64,000 nt of DNA from Janthinobacterium sp. PC23-8 (GCF_002250505.1 NZ_NJGY01000002.1:714407-778406), one strand, 5' to 3'. Positions 16,822 to 25,490 are shown, counted from the stretch's first letter. A program made the numbers and translations. The notes: generated by a model not told the origin, from the sequence alone.

Positions 16822-18099
16822 TTACTCGTAGCGCAGGGCCTCGGCCGGTTTCACGCGCGCCGCGCGCCAGCTCGGGTAAATGGTCGCCACCAGCGCCAGG
16901 CCAAAGGCGATCAGGCCGATCTGCGCCACGTCCAGCCAGTGCAGGTCGGACGGCACGGCGCTGATCTGGTAGATCTCTTTTGAAATGAAGTGCAAACCAA
17001 AAATGCCTTCGATAAACGGCACGATCACGCCCACATTCAGCGCCAGCAGCACGCCGCCGGCCACGCCCAGGGCACTGCCCAGCAGGCCCACCAGCGCGCC
17101 CTGGATCATGAAGATCTTCATGATGGAAAACGGCGAGGCGCCCAGGGTGCGCAAAATGGCGATGTCGGCCTGCTTGTCGGTGACCGACATCACCAGGGTC
17201 GACACCAGGTTGAAGGCGGCCACCGCGATGATCATGCTGAGGATAATGAACATCATGTTCTTCTGGCTTTGCACCAGCGCATACCAGCTGGCGCTGGCGC
17301 GCGACCAGTCGCGCATCCACAGTTCGCCCGGCATTGAGGCCTTGAGCTCGCGCGCCACCTGCGGCGCCTGGTTCATGTCGTGCAGGCGCAAACGCAGGCC
17401 CGAGGGACCATCGAGCATCAGCAGTTGTTCGGCGTCCTGCATGTTGACAAACGCCAGGCTGGCGTCGAGCTCATTGTGGCCGGCCTCAAAGATGCCGGAG
17501 ACCTTCAGCGCGCGCATGCGCGGCATCACCATGGTGTTCATGGCGTCGCCGGCGCGCGGTTCGCGTTCCAGCATCAGCGTCACGTTCTGGCCCACCGTCA
17601 CGCCCAGCGCCTTGGCCAGATCAATGCCCAGCACGATATTGTAGGAGTCGGGCGTGAGGGACGCGAACTGGCCCTGTTTCATCTGGCCCGCCACGCTGGA
17701 CACTTGCGCTTCCTGCTGCGGCAGCACACCGCGCACCACCGACGGGCGCATGGTGTCGTCGTTGAGCAGCATGCCCTGGGTTTCGACAAAGGGCGCCACG
17801 GCCTTGACCTGTGGATTGGCGTAGGCGGCTTTTTCCTGCTCGCGCCAGTTCGGCATGGAACCACGCGTATCGAACACCTCGACATGGGCCAGCACCGACA
17901 TCAGGCGGTCGGTGACTTCCTTCTGGAAGCCGTTCATGACGGACAGCACGACGATCAGCGCCGCCACGCCCAGCGCGATGCCGGCCACGGAAATCATGGA
18001 AATAAAGGAAATAAAACTGTTACGACCGCTGCGTTTGCCGGCGCGCGTATAGCGCACGCCGACCTGCCACTCGTAAGGAAATTGTTTGATGATGCTCAT
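16822..18099 (-). CDS. lolE: Lipoprotein-releasing system permease LolC/LolE (upstream copy)
   Basis: Paralogue of the next gene with the same topology, 425 residues from the ATG at 18099. Long blocks are identical to the other copy ([56 protein letters not shown]), while the periplasmic domain differs more and carries a small insertion (EREPRAGDAMNTMVMP). The frame stays open to 18252 but the homology begins at 18099, which fixes the start. It is the first gene of the leftward lol-tatD operon, divergent from the rpfE-like gene. Confidence 0.88.
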   Translation of the reverse strand: MSIIKQFPYEWQVGVRYTRAGKRSGRNSFISFISMISVAGIALGVAALIVVLSVMNGFQKEVTDRLMSVLAHVEVFDTRGSMPNWREQEKAAYANPQVKAVAPFVETQGMLLNDDTMRPSVVRGVLPQQEAQVSSVAGQMKQGQFASLTPDSYNIVLGIDLAKALGVTVGQNVTLMLEREPRAGDAMNTMVMPRMRALKVSGIFEAGHNELDASLAFVNMQDAEQLLMLDGPSGLRLRLHDMNQAPQVARELKASMPGELWMRDWSRASASWYALVQSQKNMMFIILSMIIAVAAFNLVSTLVMSVTDKQADIAILRTLGASPFSIMKIFMIQGALVGLLGSALGVAGGVLLALNVGVIVPFIEGIFGLHFISKEIYQISAVPSDLHWLDVAQIGLIAFGLALVATIYPSWRAARVKPAEALRYE

Positions 18100-18269
18100 T
18101 TGATACTTATGCGCTCCCGCGACAACGATGATAGGCGAGCGCGCAGTGTGCCACATAATCATCATTTCATGCGTGAAACACGCCACCGCAGCATCATATA
18201 GATGCAGGCAAACAGCGGAAAACGGCCGTGCGCTTCTCGCGCCAGGCCACAATGGCCTACAATCTCGGC

Positions 18270-19316
18270 ATGAATCAACTTACCCTCGCTCTTCCCTTTG
18301 CCCTGCCGCATGCCGCGCTGGCCGGCGACCTGATCAAGGCGCTGCAAACCCCGGCCCTGGCGGCCCTGCTATCGCGCACCTCAAGCTCCAGCCTGCACGA
18401 GTTTGACGGCACCACCCGCCTGCTGCCGCACGAAGCCTGGCTGGCGCACGCACTCGCTCTGGCGCCAGCGGCCGGCAGCGACGACGCCGCAGCGCCCTTC
18501 GCGGCGGCGTCCATGCGCGGTTTCGGCCTGGTGCCGGAGCCTGGCGCACGCTACTTCCTGATCCACCCCGTGCATATTGAAATCACGCGCAAGCATCTGG
18601 CGATGGACGACATGCGCCAGCTGCAACTGAGCGAGGCCGACAGCCGCACCCTGTTCGAGCTGGTCCGTCCGTATTTCGATGGCCTGGGTCAGCCGCTGTA
18701 TTTCGGCGACGCCCATACCTGGTTCATGCGCGCCGATGAATGGAGCGACCTGCGCTGCGCTTCGCCGGACGCGGCCGCCAGCCAGAACCTGGCCGACTGG
18801 ATGCCCGACGGCGAGCACGCGCGCGCCTCGCGCCGGCTGCAAAACGAAGTGCAGATGCTGTGGCACGAACACCCTGTCAACCAGGCGCGCGAGGCGCGTG
18901 GGCTGAAAACCGTCAACGGCTACTGGCTGTGGGGTGCGGCCAAACACCAGCTTGCCACCTGCGCCCACGCCCTGCATGTGAGCGCAGCTCCCGGCTGGCT
19001 GTCGGCGCTGGCCGAACCATCGCGGCGCGATGCCGACCCGGCCGCGATCATCGCCGGGCAGGCCGATGCGCTGGTGGTGCATGCCGGCCTGCTCGAATCG
19101 GCCATGGCGCAGGACTGGGGCAACTGGCTGGCGCAGATGCAGGCGCTGGAACAGCACTGGTTTGCGCCGCTGCTGTCGGCGTTGAAAGACGGCCGGCTGG
19201 ACCGGCTGCGCCTGGTGCTCAGTCACCGCGACGGCTGGCTGGACTGCAGCACCAGCCGCAATGCGCAGCGCAAATTCTGGCGCGCCCACACCTTGAACAC
19301 CTTGAGCTCATCATGA
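18270..19316 (+). CDS. RpfE-type conserved protein upstream of recJ
   Basis: A 348-residue cytoplasmic protein with no membrane segment or signal peptide. It resembles proteins annotated as 'regulatory protein, RpfE type', known from the rpf pathogenicity-regulation region of Xanthomonas, where the gene also lies beside recJ; biochemical function is not established. Identification rests on the N-terminal layout (LALPFALPHAALAGDL) and the position. The ATG at 18270 begins the conserved part; an earlier ATG at 18252 is in frame. Its TGA overlaps the recJ ATG (ATGA), so the two are translationally coupled. Confidence 0.7.
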   Translation: MNQLTLALPFALPHAALAGDLIKALQTPALAALLSRTSSSSLHEFDGTTRLLPHEAWLAHALALAPAAGSDDAAAPFAAASMRGFGLVPEPGARYFLIHPVHIEITRKHLAMDDMRQLQLSEADSRTLFELVRPYFDGLGQPLYFGDAHTWFMRADEWSDLRCASPDAAASQNLADWMPDGEHARASRRLQNEVQMLWHEHPVNQAREARGLKTVNGYWLWGAAKHQLATCAHALHVSAAPGWLSALAEPSRRDADPAAIIAGQADALVVHAGLLESAMAQDWGNWLAQMQALEQHWFAPLLSALKDGRLDRLRLVLSHRDGWLDCSTSRNAQRKFWRAHTLNTLSSS

Positions 19317-21013
19317 CCCGCACCCGCATCGCCACCCGCCCCTGTCCCTACCGCGAATCCGAACTGCTGCGCCAGGGCGGCATCCACCCCGTGCTGGCCC
19401 GGCTGTATGCGTCACGCGGCCTGTCGGACGCAAAACAACTGTCGATCGAAGCGAAAGACCTGATACCGCCTGCCGGCCTGCTGCATGTCGATGCCGCCGG
19501 CGTGTTCCTGGCCGATGCGATTGCCGCCCACAAACGCCTGGTGATCGTGGCCGACTACGATTGCGACGGCGCCACCGCCTGCGCCGTGGCCCTGCGCGGC
19601 CTGCGCGCGATGGGCGCCCAGGTCGACTTTATCGTGCCGAACCGTTTTGAATACGGCTATGGGCTGACACCCGAGATCGTGGCGCTGACGGCGCGTGAAA
19701 AGGCACCGGACATCATCATCACGGTCGACAACGGCATTGCCAGCATCGACGGCGTGGCCGAAGCGAACCGGCGCGGCATCGAGGTGGTCGTCACCGACCA
19801 TCACCTGCCGGCCGACACCCTGCCCGACGCGGCCATCATCGTCAACCCGAACCAGCCCGCCTGCGGCTTTCCCTCGAAACACCTGGCGGGGGTGGGCGTG
19901 ATGTTCTACGTGCTGCTGGCCCTGCGCGCGGAACTGCGCCGGCGCGGCGTGTTTGACGCGCAAACCCAGCCGAAACTGGACAACCTGCTCGACCTGGTGG
20001 CGCTGGGCACGGTGGCCGACGTGGTGCGGCTCGATACCAACAACCGCATCCTGGTGGCACAGGGCTTGAAACGCATGCGCAAAGGCAATATGCACGCGGG
20101 CGTCGCCGCCCTGTTCCGCGTGGCCGGCCGCGAAGCGCGCAGCGCCACGCCGTTCGACCTGGGCTTTGCGCTGGGTCCGCGCCTGAACGCGGCCGGGCGC
20201 CTGCAGGACATGTCGCTCGGCATCGAGTGCCTGATCACCGACGACGAAGGGCGCGCCTGGGCGCTGGCCCAGCAACTGAACGACATCAACCTGAAACGCC
20301 GCGAAATCGAAGCGGACATGCAGGACACGGCCCTGCTGCACCTGGACGACTTCGAACCGGCCAACAGCAGCACCATCAGCGTCTTCGACGAGTCGTGGCA
20401 CCAGGGCGTGATCGGCATCGTCGCCTCGCGCCTGAAAGAAAAATTCTACCGCCCGACGATCACCTTTGCGCCGGGCGCCGACGGCTGGATCAAGGGCTCG
20501 GGCCGCTCGATTCCCGGCTTTCACCTGCGCGACGCGCTCGACCTGGTCTCGAAACGCGCGCCCAGCCTGATCGACAAGTTCGGCGGCCACGCGATGGCGG
20601 CGGGCCTGACCATCCGCGCCGACGCCTTTGACGCGTTCTCGACAGCCTTCGAGGCCGTCGGCCAGGCCTGGCTCAGCGAGCAGCAGCTGGAACGGGTGGT
20701 GGAAACGGACGGCCCGCTGGAAGACGCCTATTACACCACCGCCTTTATCGAGTTGATGGACGGCCAGGTCTGGGGCCAGGGCTTCGCGCCACCCGTGTTC
20801 TGCGATGAGTTTCGCGTCGTCAGCCAGCGCATCCTCAAGGAACGCCACCTGAAACTGCTGCTGGAAAAGAACGGCGTGCGCTTCGACGCCATCTGGTTCG
20901 GACATACCGATGCGCTGGGCGAGCGCACGCGGGTGGCGTTCCGGCTCGACGCAAATGAATATAACGGCACGACCAAGGTGCAACTGATGGTGGAGCATGC
21001 GGAACCGGCCTGA
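19313..21013 (+). CDS. recJ: Single-stranded-DNA-specific exonuclease RecJ
   Basis: 5'-3' exonuclease for single-stranded DNA, acting in recombination and repair. The 566-residue product has all DHH-family metal motifs: D81 and D83 in ADYDCDGATA, D139 in VDNGIAS and D162-H163-H164 in VTDHHLP, then the DHHA1 region with SGRSIPGFHLRDAL and GGHAMAAGLTI, and a C-terminal OB-like domain. The start ATG overlaps the stop of the upstream RpfE-type gene, which decides between this and longer in-frame options upstream. In many relatives recJ is followed closely by prfB; here about 16 kb separates them. Confidence 0.95.
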   Translation: MTRTRIATRPCPYRESELLRQGGIHPVLARLYASRGLSDAKQLSIEAKDLIPPAGLLHVDAAGVFLADAIAAHKRLVIVADYDCDGATACAVALRGLRAMGAQVDFIVPNRFEYGYGLTPEIVALTAREKAPDIIITVDNGIASIDGVAEANRRGIEVVVTDHHLPADTLPDAAIIVNPNQPACGFPSKHLAGVGVMFYVLLALRAELRRRGVFDAQTQPKLDNLLDLVALGTVADVVRLDTNNRILVAQGLKRMRKGNMHAGVAALFRVAGREARSATPFDLGFALGPRLNAAGRLQDMSLGIECLITDDEGRAWALAQQLNDINLKRREIEADMQDTALLHLDDFEPANSSTISVFDESWHQGVIGIVASRLKEKFYRPTITFAPGADGWIKGSGRSIPGFHLRDALDLVSKRAPSLIDKFGGHAMAAGLTIRADAFDAFSTAFEAVGQAWLSEQQLERVVETDGPLEDAYYTTAFIELMDGQVWGQGFAPPVFCDEFRVVSQRILKERHLKLLLEKNGVRFDAIWFGHTDALGERTRVAFRLDANEYNGTTKVQLMVEHAEPA

Positions 21014-21131
21014 TGGCACCATCGGTCTTTTGCTGCATCTCAATCTTGAGCCGGATAGCCAACATTTCCCTTAAGTAAAAGTGTATCAAGTGAGTCTGGC
21101 AGCCACCGGTTGTCGCTTGCTGGGCAATCGT

Positions 21132-21287
21132 ATGCAATACGGGGGCTTCTGGCGCCGCGTGGGCGCCTTTTTGACCGATCAATTGATTCTGTCGCTGTGG
21201 ATGCTCGTCCCGGTATTACTCGCAATGCCGCGCACGCTAGTGCTGCGCAGGACATTCTTCCAGAAATGGAGTAATATTAATCCATAA
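21132..21287 (+). pseudogene. Remnant of an RDD-family membrane protein gene
   Basis: The frame here encodes QYGGFWRRVGAFLTDQLILS followed by a hydrophobic stretch, which matches the start of RDD proteins (first conserved R and D, then a membrane helix). The remaining two thirds of a normal RDD protein is absent, and the frame ends in unrelated sequence just before the Xre/RES locus. This looks like a truncated leftover. A weak ribosome site and an in-frame ATG at 21132 exist, so a short peptide could still be made. Confidence 0.55.
21268..21283. promoter_or_regulatory. Near-perfect palindrome upstream of the Xre/RES pair (candidate operator)
   Basis: GGAGTAATATTAATCC reads almost the same on both strands (one mismatched pair in each half) and contains a possible -10 element TAATAT. 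It ends 15 bases before the antitoxin start codon. Antitoxins of this family commonly repress their own promoter, so this is a reasonable binding site. No clear -35 element is visible. Confidence 0.45.
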
Positions 21288-21298
21288 AAGGAGTCATC

Positions 21299-21736
21299 AT
21301 GAATCTAGCCTATGCCTATCCCAAGAGCCGCTTCGAGCCGGCGGTGCTGGTCGACCTGAACGCCAAAGCCGAGCGCGAGCGCTTGTCGCAGGCGGCGCTG
21401 AAAGGATTTTTCAAGCTGGCGGCGGCCTGGAAGTTGCGCGACGACGACGCGCGCGAGCTGCTGGGCGGCTTGTCGAGCAGCGCGTATTACGAGTGGAAAA
21501 AGAACCCGGACCGGGTGCTGGAAGTGGACCGCATCACGCGCATTTCCTATCTGCTCGGCATTTACAAGGCGTTGCACATTTTGTACGGCGACCAGCTGGC
21601 CGACGCATGGGTCAGCCTGCCGAACAAGAACGCCGTCTTTGGCGGGCGCACGCCGTTATCGCAGATGCTGGCCGGCGGCTTGCTGGCCATGCAGACGGTC
21701 AGGAAGCTGCTGGACGCGCGGCGCGGCGGGCTGTAA
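21299..21736 (+). CDS. Antitoxin of a RES/Xre toxin-antitoxin pair (MbcA/ParS type)
   Basis: A 145-residue DNA-binding antitoxin. The N-terminal half has the Xre-like helix-turn-helix layout typical of this group (FFKLAAAWKLRDDDARELLGG...YEWKK), and the C-terminal half is the MbcA/ParS/Xre toxin-binding domain (RITRISYLLGIYKALHILYG...WVSLPNKNAVFGGRTPL). It should neutralise the RES toxin encoded 15 bases downstream and repress its own operon. An AAGGAG ribosome site lies 7 bases before the ATG. Confidence 0.88.
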   Translation: MNLAYAYPKSRFEPAVLVDLNAKAERERLSQAALKGFFKLAAAWKLRDDDARELLGGLSSSAYYEWKKNPDRVLEVDRITRISYLLGIYKALHILYGDQLADAWVSLPNKNAVFGGRTPLSQMLAGGLLAMQTVRKLLDARRGGL

Positions 21737-21751
21737 CAGTGGCGCCAGTCT

Positions 21752-22450
21752 ATGCACAATAAGATGCCCGATGGCCTGCCGCCACTGTCGGCGCTGCGGC
21801 AGATCGATACCTGCCGCCTGATTCCGTCACGCTTTGCCGACATGGAAGACTCGGTGCTGGCGCCGCTGGCCGAAGACAACGATCACCTGGCCGAACTGTT
21901 CGAACTGGACAACGCCACCAATGCGCGCCTGATCGCCGAGTACGGCGGCACGCCAGGAATTGGCGTGGACGAGCTGGTTTTTGGCGTGCCCCACTTTCGC
22001 ATCATCAATGCCGCCTACACCTACGCGCGCCCGGAAGGGGCGCGTTTCAACGATGGCGAGCGGGGCGCGTGGTATTGCGCCTTCGATATGGACACGGCGC
22101 TGGCCGAGATCATTTTCCACAAGACCGTGGAATACCAGGAGATCGATTATTTCACCGACAGCGTCAGCTACCAGGCGCTGCTGGCCGATTTTTCCGCCAC
22201 CTTCCACGACCTGCGCGGCCAGCCCCGTTTCCAGGCATGCCTGGATCCGGCCAGCTATATCGCCTCGCAGGAACTGGCCGCCATCCTGCTCGAGGCAGGA
22301 TCGATGGGCGTGATCTTTCCCAGCACGCGGCGCGCAGCAGGCACCAACCTGGCCTGTTTTCGCCCTGCCCTGGTCGGCAATGTGCGCAAAGGCGCGGCCT
22401 ATCGCCTGACGTGGCAGGGCACGTCTGTGCCGCAGATCGAAACGCTGTAG
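21752..22450 (+). CDS. RES-domain toxin (NAD+-degrading type)
   Basis: Predicted toxin of the RES family, whose characterised members deplete NAD+ (glycohydrolase or phosphorylase activity). Candidate family residues are R98 in GARFND, E119 in DTALAEIIFH and S191 in GVIFPSTRR, followed by NLACFRP. At 232 residues it is longer than the minimal RES toxin because of an N-terminal extension of about 80 residues. The start is uncertain between ATG codons at 21752 and 21764; neither has a strong ribosome site, as is usual for a toxin coupled to its antitoxin. Confidence 0.85.
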   Translation: MHNKMPDGLPPLSALRQIDTCRLIPSRFADMEDSVLAPLAEDNDHLAELFELDNATNARLIAEYGGTPGIGVDELVFGVPHFRIINAAYTYARPEGARFNDGERGAWYCAFDMDTALAEIIFHKTVEYQEIDYFTDSVSYQALLADFSATFHDLRGQPRFQACLDPASYIASQELAAILLEAGSMGVIFPSTRRAAGTNLACFRPALVGNVRKGAAYRLTWQGTSVPQIETL

Positions 22451-22576
22451 CGGGCGGCGGTGGCCAGGCAATGTTCATAACGGCCATAACAAATGTAATT
22501 AATTCCATCAAATTTATTCGATAATTTTGCTGAAATTGCATTATTTACGGTTGTTTTGCGATTTTTTCAAAATAAT

Positions 22577-22605
22577 TCGACTACAAATGCCAAATTCATT
22601 ATAAT
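22577..22605 (+). promoter_or_regulatory. Sigma-70-type promoter for the riboswitch-protease transcript
   Basis: A perfect -10 TATAAT (22600-22605) lies 17 bases after TCGACT (22577-22582), a 4 of 6 match to the -35 consensus, inside a strongly AT-rich stretch (about 22490-22610). Transcription would start near 22612, about 40 bases before the aptamer, which fits the riboswitch reading. Confidence 0.6.
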
Positions 22606-22650
22606 TGACTACGGATCATGAGCGCATCGCGCTCTGCGCCAATTCATAAA

Positions 22651-22731
22651 TGAGGGCAAACCCGTTCGAAAGGCGGGGACGCAAAGCCACCGGCCTACAG
22701 CGCACTGCGCCAGGGTAGCGGGGCTGCCCAT
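22651..22731 (+). promoter_or_regulatory. Cyclic-di-GMP-I (GEMM) riboswitch
   Basis: The sequence follows the GEMM-I consensus closely: GGGCAAACC (from 22654), a GAAA tetraloop arm, GGGACGCAAAGCCACCGG (from 22675), CCTA, a second hairpin and GGGTAGCGGGG, closed by TGCCC pairing with GGGCA. The last G of the opening GGG matches the guanine associated with cyclic-di-GMP rather than cGAMP preference. No terminator with a T run follows, so control is probably of translation: CTCCG (22743-22747) can pair with the ribosome site CGGAG (22799-22803), or be hidden in its own hairpin (22740-22760). Confidence 0.93.
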
Positions 22732-22812
22732 GCCAGCGACAGCTCCGCCAGCGGAAGCTGCCACTACCAGCATGGTCAAGCCGTGGCCCTCGCCTAACCG
22801 GAGAGTATCGCC

Positions 22813-25428
22813 ATGAAGATATCCCTTTACTGCTGCCGCACTGGCACGCGCACGCTGCTGGGCGCCAGCCTGATTGCCGCGCTTGCCGCCTGCGGTCCCG
22901 GCCAGGAGGCCGGCGCGCCGCCGGCTGCCATCGCCACCGCCGCCACCAGTTTCCAGCTCGAGGTGCCGCTCCTGCCGCCGGAGGTTGGCGCGATGCTGGC
23001 GCAGCCCCTGTTTCATGCCGCCCCTACGCTGCTCGACGTTCCCGATGACCGCGACAGCAGCTTGAACGCGGCGTCCGCTCATTGGCGCCCCCACCAGCAG
23101 CGGGTGGCAGGCACCATGACGGCCCTGTCGACGCGGCGCCTGACGGCGCAGAAGATCGCCGCCGCCGAACACGACGCCGCCAGCATAGGCGCGTCGGTGT
23201 CTGGCGGCAACGCCGACACGGCCACGCCGATGGCCGGCACCAGCGTGGTGGCCACCTACTCGCCGGCGCAGATCCGCGCCGCCTATGACCTGCCGGCGCT
23301 GCCGGCGGCAGGCACGGCGCTCACGCCTGCCCAGGCGGCCCAAATGGGCGCGGGACAGACCATCTATATCGTCGACGCCATGCACGACCCGAACGTGGTG
23401 GCCGAACTGGCCGCCTTCAACCAGAAGTTCGGCCTGCCGGCCTGCGTCACCAAAACGATCGCCAGCACCGCCAGCCTGCCGCTGCCGCTGCCTGCGAATG
23501 CCTGCGAGTTTTCCGTGGTCTACAGCACTGCCGCCAACGGCATGACCACCACGCCGCCCGCCTACAACTCGGGCTGGGCCACCGAAATCACGCTGGACGT
23601 GCAATGGGCGCACGCCACCGCGCCGCTGGCGCGCATCGTGCTGATCGAGGCGCCTGACGCCTCGCTCAACAGCCTGCTGGCTGCCGTCCAGCTTGCCAAC
23701 CGCATGGGGCCTGGCATCGTGTCGATGAGCTTTGGCGCCGTCGAAGGCAACTGGACGGCATCGGTCGACAGCGCTTTTGCGGGCAAGAACATGAGCTACC
23801 TGGCCGCCACCGGCGACTCGGGCAGCAGCGTATCGTGGCCGTCCGTGTCGCCCAATGTGCTGGCCGTCGGCGGCACCACCCTCACCTACTCGGGTTCCGG
23901 CGCGCGCACCGAAGTGGCGTGGTCCGGCACGGGCGGCGGCATCAGTGCCTATACCGCGCTGCCAGCCTACCAGACAGGCACAGTGCCGGGCATGACCGGC
24001 CTGCTGCGCCGCAATGTAGCCGACGTCGCCTTCAACGCCGACCCGGCCTCGGGGCAGTACGTGGCGGTGATGGCGCCTGGCGCCAGCACTGCCAGCTGGC
24101 TTAGCGTGGGCGGCACCAGCCTGTCCACGCCACAATGGGCGGGATTGATCGCGATCGCCAACGCCAGCCGCGCGCTGCAGGCAAAAGCGGCACTGGGCTT
24201 GCCGCATACTACGCTGTACGGTCAGATCGCCAGCGTGCCCGGCACCTATGCCAGCAGCTTTACCGACATCACGCGCGGCAGCAACGGCGTATGCAGCAGC
24301 TGCACCGCCAGACTGGGCTACGACCCGCTGGCGGGACTGGGCACGCCGAACGCCAGGAGCCTGCTCGCCAACCTGACCGGCGTGCCGCTGGCGCCAGTGG
24401 CGCCGGTGGTGACCAGCGCCAGCATCAACGGCGTGGTCGGCACGCCGCTGTCGTTCACGGTGGCGGCCAGCTCGGACCACCCTCTGACCTTCTCCATGCT
24501 GGGCGCACCGGCCGGCATGAGCATTGCGAGCACCGGCATCGTCACCTGGGCCGCGCCGCTGGCCGGCACCTATTCGGTGACGATGGTAGCGAAGGACAGC
24601 GTGACCGCCCTGAGCGGCCAGGCCGTGATGAGCATTGTCATCGCACCGCCGCCACCGCCGGTCGTGGCCGGCGGCGCCATCACCGGCAAGGTTGGCACGG
24701 CGCTGTCATTTACGGTCGGCGTCACCGCCCCGAACCCGGTCAGCTATGCGCTGACGGGAGCGCCGGCTGGCATGGCCATCAGCAGCACCGGCGTGGTCAG
24801 CTGGGCTAAGCCGGTGGCGGGCACCTATGCCGTCACGGTCACGGCCAAGGACAGCAAGACGGCTCTGAGCGGCAAGGGCGTCTATAACGTGGCGATCTCT
24901 GCACCGTTGCCGCCGGTGGTGACCGTGGCGGCCATCAGCGGCAAGCCCGGCGTGGCCCTGTCGTTCACGACCACGGTGGTGGCGCCCAATCCCGTCAGCT
25001 ACAGCCTGTCGGGCGCGCCAGCCGGCATGACCATCAGTGCCGCCGGCGTGGTCAGCTGGGCCAGCCCCGTGCTGGGCAACTACAACGTGACCATTATCGC
25101 CAGGGACAGCAAGACAGGCCTGTCTGGCCAGGCGGTAGCCAGCGTGAAGATCGCTGCGGCCGGCCCTGCCATCACCGCCAGCGCCATGACGGGGGTGGCG
25201 GGCAAGGCCATGAGCGGCAGCATCGTGTTCACGGCGCCGGGCGCGACCTCGCTGGGCATTTCGATCAGCGGCGCTCCACTGGGCATGCAGTTTTCAATGA
25301 GCGGGCTGACCATTACCGCTGCCTGGCCGCTGCCCGTGGCCGGCACCTACGCCCTGAAGATCGCGGCGCAGGATAACAACGGCCTGACGGCGCAACTGAG
25401 CATCCCCGTCACGGTGAGCGCCCGCTAA
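22813..25428 (+). CDS. Secreted S53 (sedolisin-type) protease lipoprotein with four Ig-like repeats
   Basis: An 871-residue exported serine-carboxyl peptidase. A lipoprotein signal ends at C27 (lipobox LAAC). A pro-region is followed by the S53 catalytic domain: E258 and D262 in TEITLDVQW, oxyanion aspartate D335 in AATGDSGSS and the nucleophile S436 in GGTSLSTPQW, then a calcium-site-like FTDITRGSNG...LGYDPLAGLGTPNA. From about residue 527 to the end there are four repeats of about 85 residues (core GAPAGMxISxxGVVSWAxPVAGTY) of the putative-Ig (He_PIG) type, probably for binding or display. The leader holds a cyclic-di-GMP riboswitch. A CGGAGAG ribosome site precedes the ATG. Confidence 0.88.
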   Translation: MKISLYCCRTGTRTLLGASLIAALAACGPGQEAGAPPAAIATAATSFQLEVPLLPPEVGAMLAQPLFHAAPTLLDVPDDRDSSLNAASAHWRPHQQRVAGTMTALSTRRLTAQKIAAAEHDAASIGASVSGGNADTATPMAGTSVVATYSPAQIRAAYDLPALPAAGTALTPAQAAQMGAGQTIYIVDAMHDPNVVAELAAFNQKFGLPACVTKTIASTASLPLPLPANACEFSVVYSTAANGMTTTPPAYNSGWATEITLDVQWAHATAPLARIVLIEAPDASLNSLLAAVQLANRMGPGIVSMSFGAVEGNWTASVDSAFAGKNMSYLAATGDSGSSVSWPSVSPNVLAVGGTTLTYSGSGARTEVAWSGTGGGISAYTALPAYQTGTVPGMTGLLRRNVADVAFNADPASGQYVAVMAPGASTASWLSVGGTSLSTPQWAGLIAIANASRALQAKAALGLPHTTLYGQIASVPGTYASSFTDITRGSNGVCSSCTARLGYDPLAGLGTPNARSLLANLTGVPLAPVAPVVTSASINGVVGTPLSFTVAASSDHPLTFSMLGAPAGMSIASTGIVTWAAPLAGTYSVTMVAKDSVTALSGQAVMSIVIAPPPPPVVAGGAITGKVGTALSFTVGVTAPNPVSYALTGAPAGMAISSTGVVSWAKPVAGTYAVTVTAKDSKTALSGKGVYNVAISAPLPPVVTVAAISGKPGVALSFTTTVVAPNPVSYSLSGAPAGMTISAAGVVSWASPVLGNYNVTIIARDSKTGLSGQAVASVKIAAAGPAITASAMTGVAGKAMSGSIVFTAPGATSLGISISGAPLGMQFSMSGLTITAAWPLPVAGTYALKIAAQDNNGLTAQLSIPVTVSAR
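24400..25425 (+). repeat. Four tandem ~255-base repeats encoding Ig-like modules
   Basis: The 3' part of the S53 protease gene encodes four successive modules with a repeated core (SGAPAGMTIS, GVVSWA, GTYxVTxxAKDSKTxLSG). The middle two are most alike; the fourth has diverged. Such arrays are prone to change in copy number. Confidence 0.8.
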
Positions 25429-25454
25429 TCGGCGCCCGCCAAGGCCCCGGCCGC

Positions 25455-25490
25455 AGGCGCGACGCATGACTGCGTCGCGCCTGTTTCAAT
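25455..25490 (+). terminator. Terminator after the S53 protease gene
   Basis: A perfect 12-base stem, AGGCGCGACGCA/TGCGTCGCGCCT (arms 25455-25466 and 25471-25482) with loop TGAC, followed by GTTTCAATC. The T run is short, but the stem is strong and lies 27 bases after the stop codon. Confidence 0.65.

Noticed and set aside
15525-18099. Two LolC/E genes as an assembly duplication
   Set aside because: The periplasmic domains differ substantially and one copy has an insertion, so they are true paralogues.
22609-24480. Long minus-strand frame over the riboswitch and protease gene
   Set aside because: Shadow of the S53 gene; its product has no recognisable domain.
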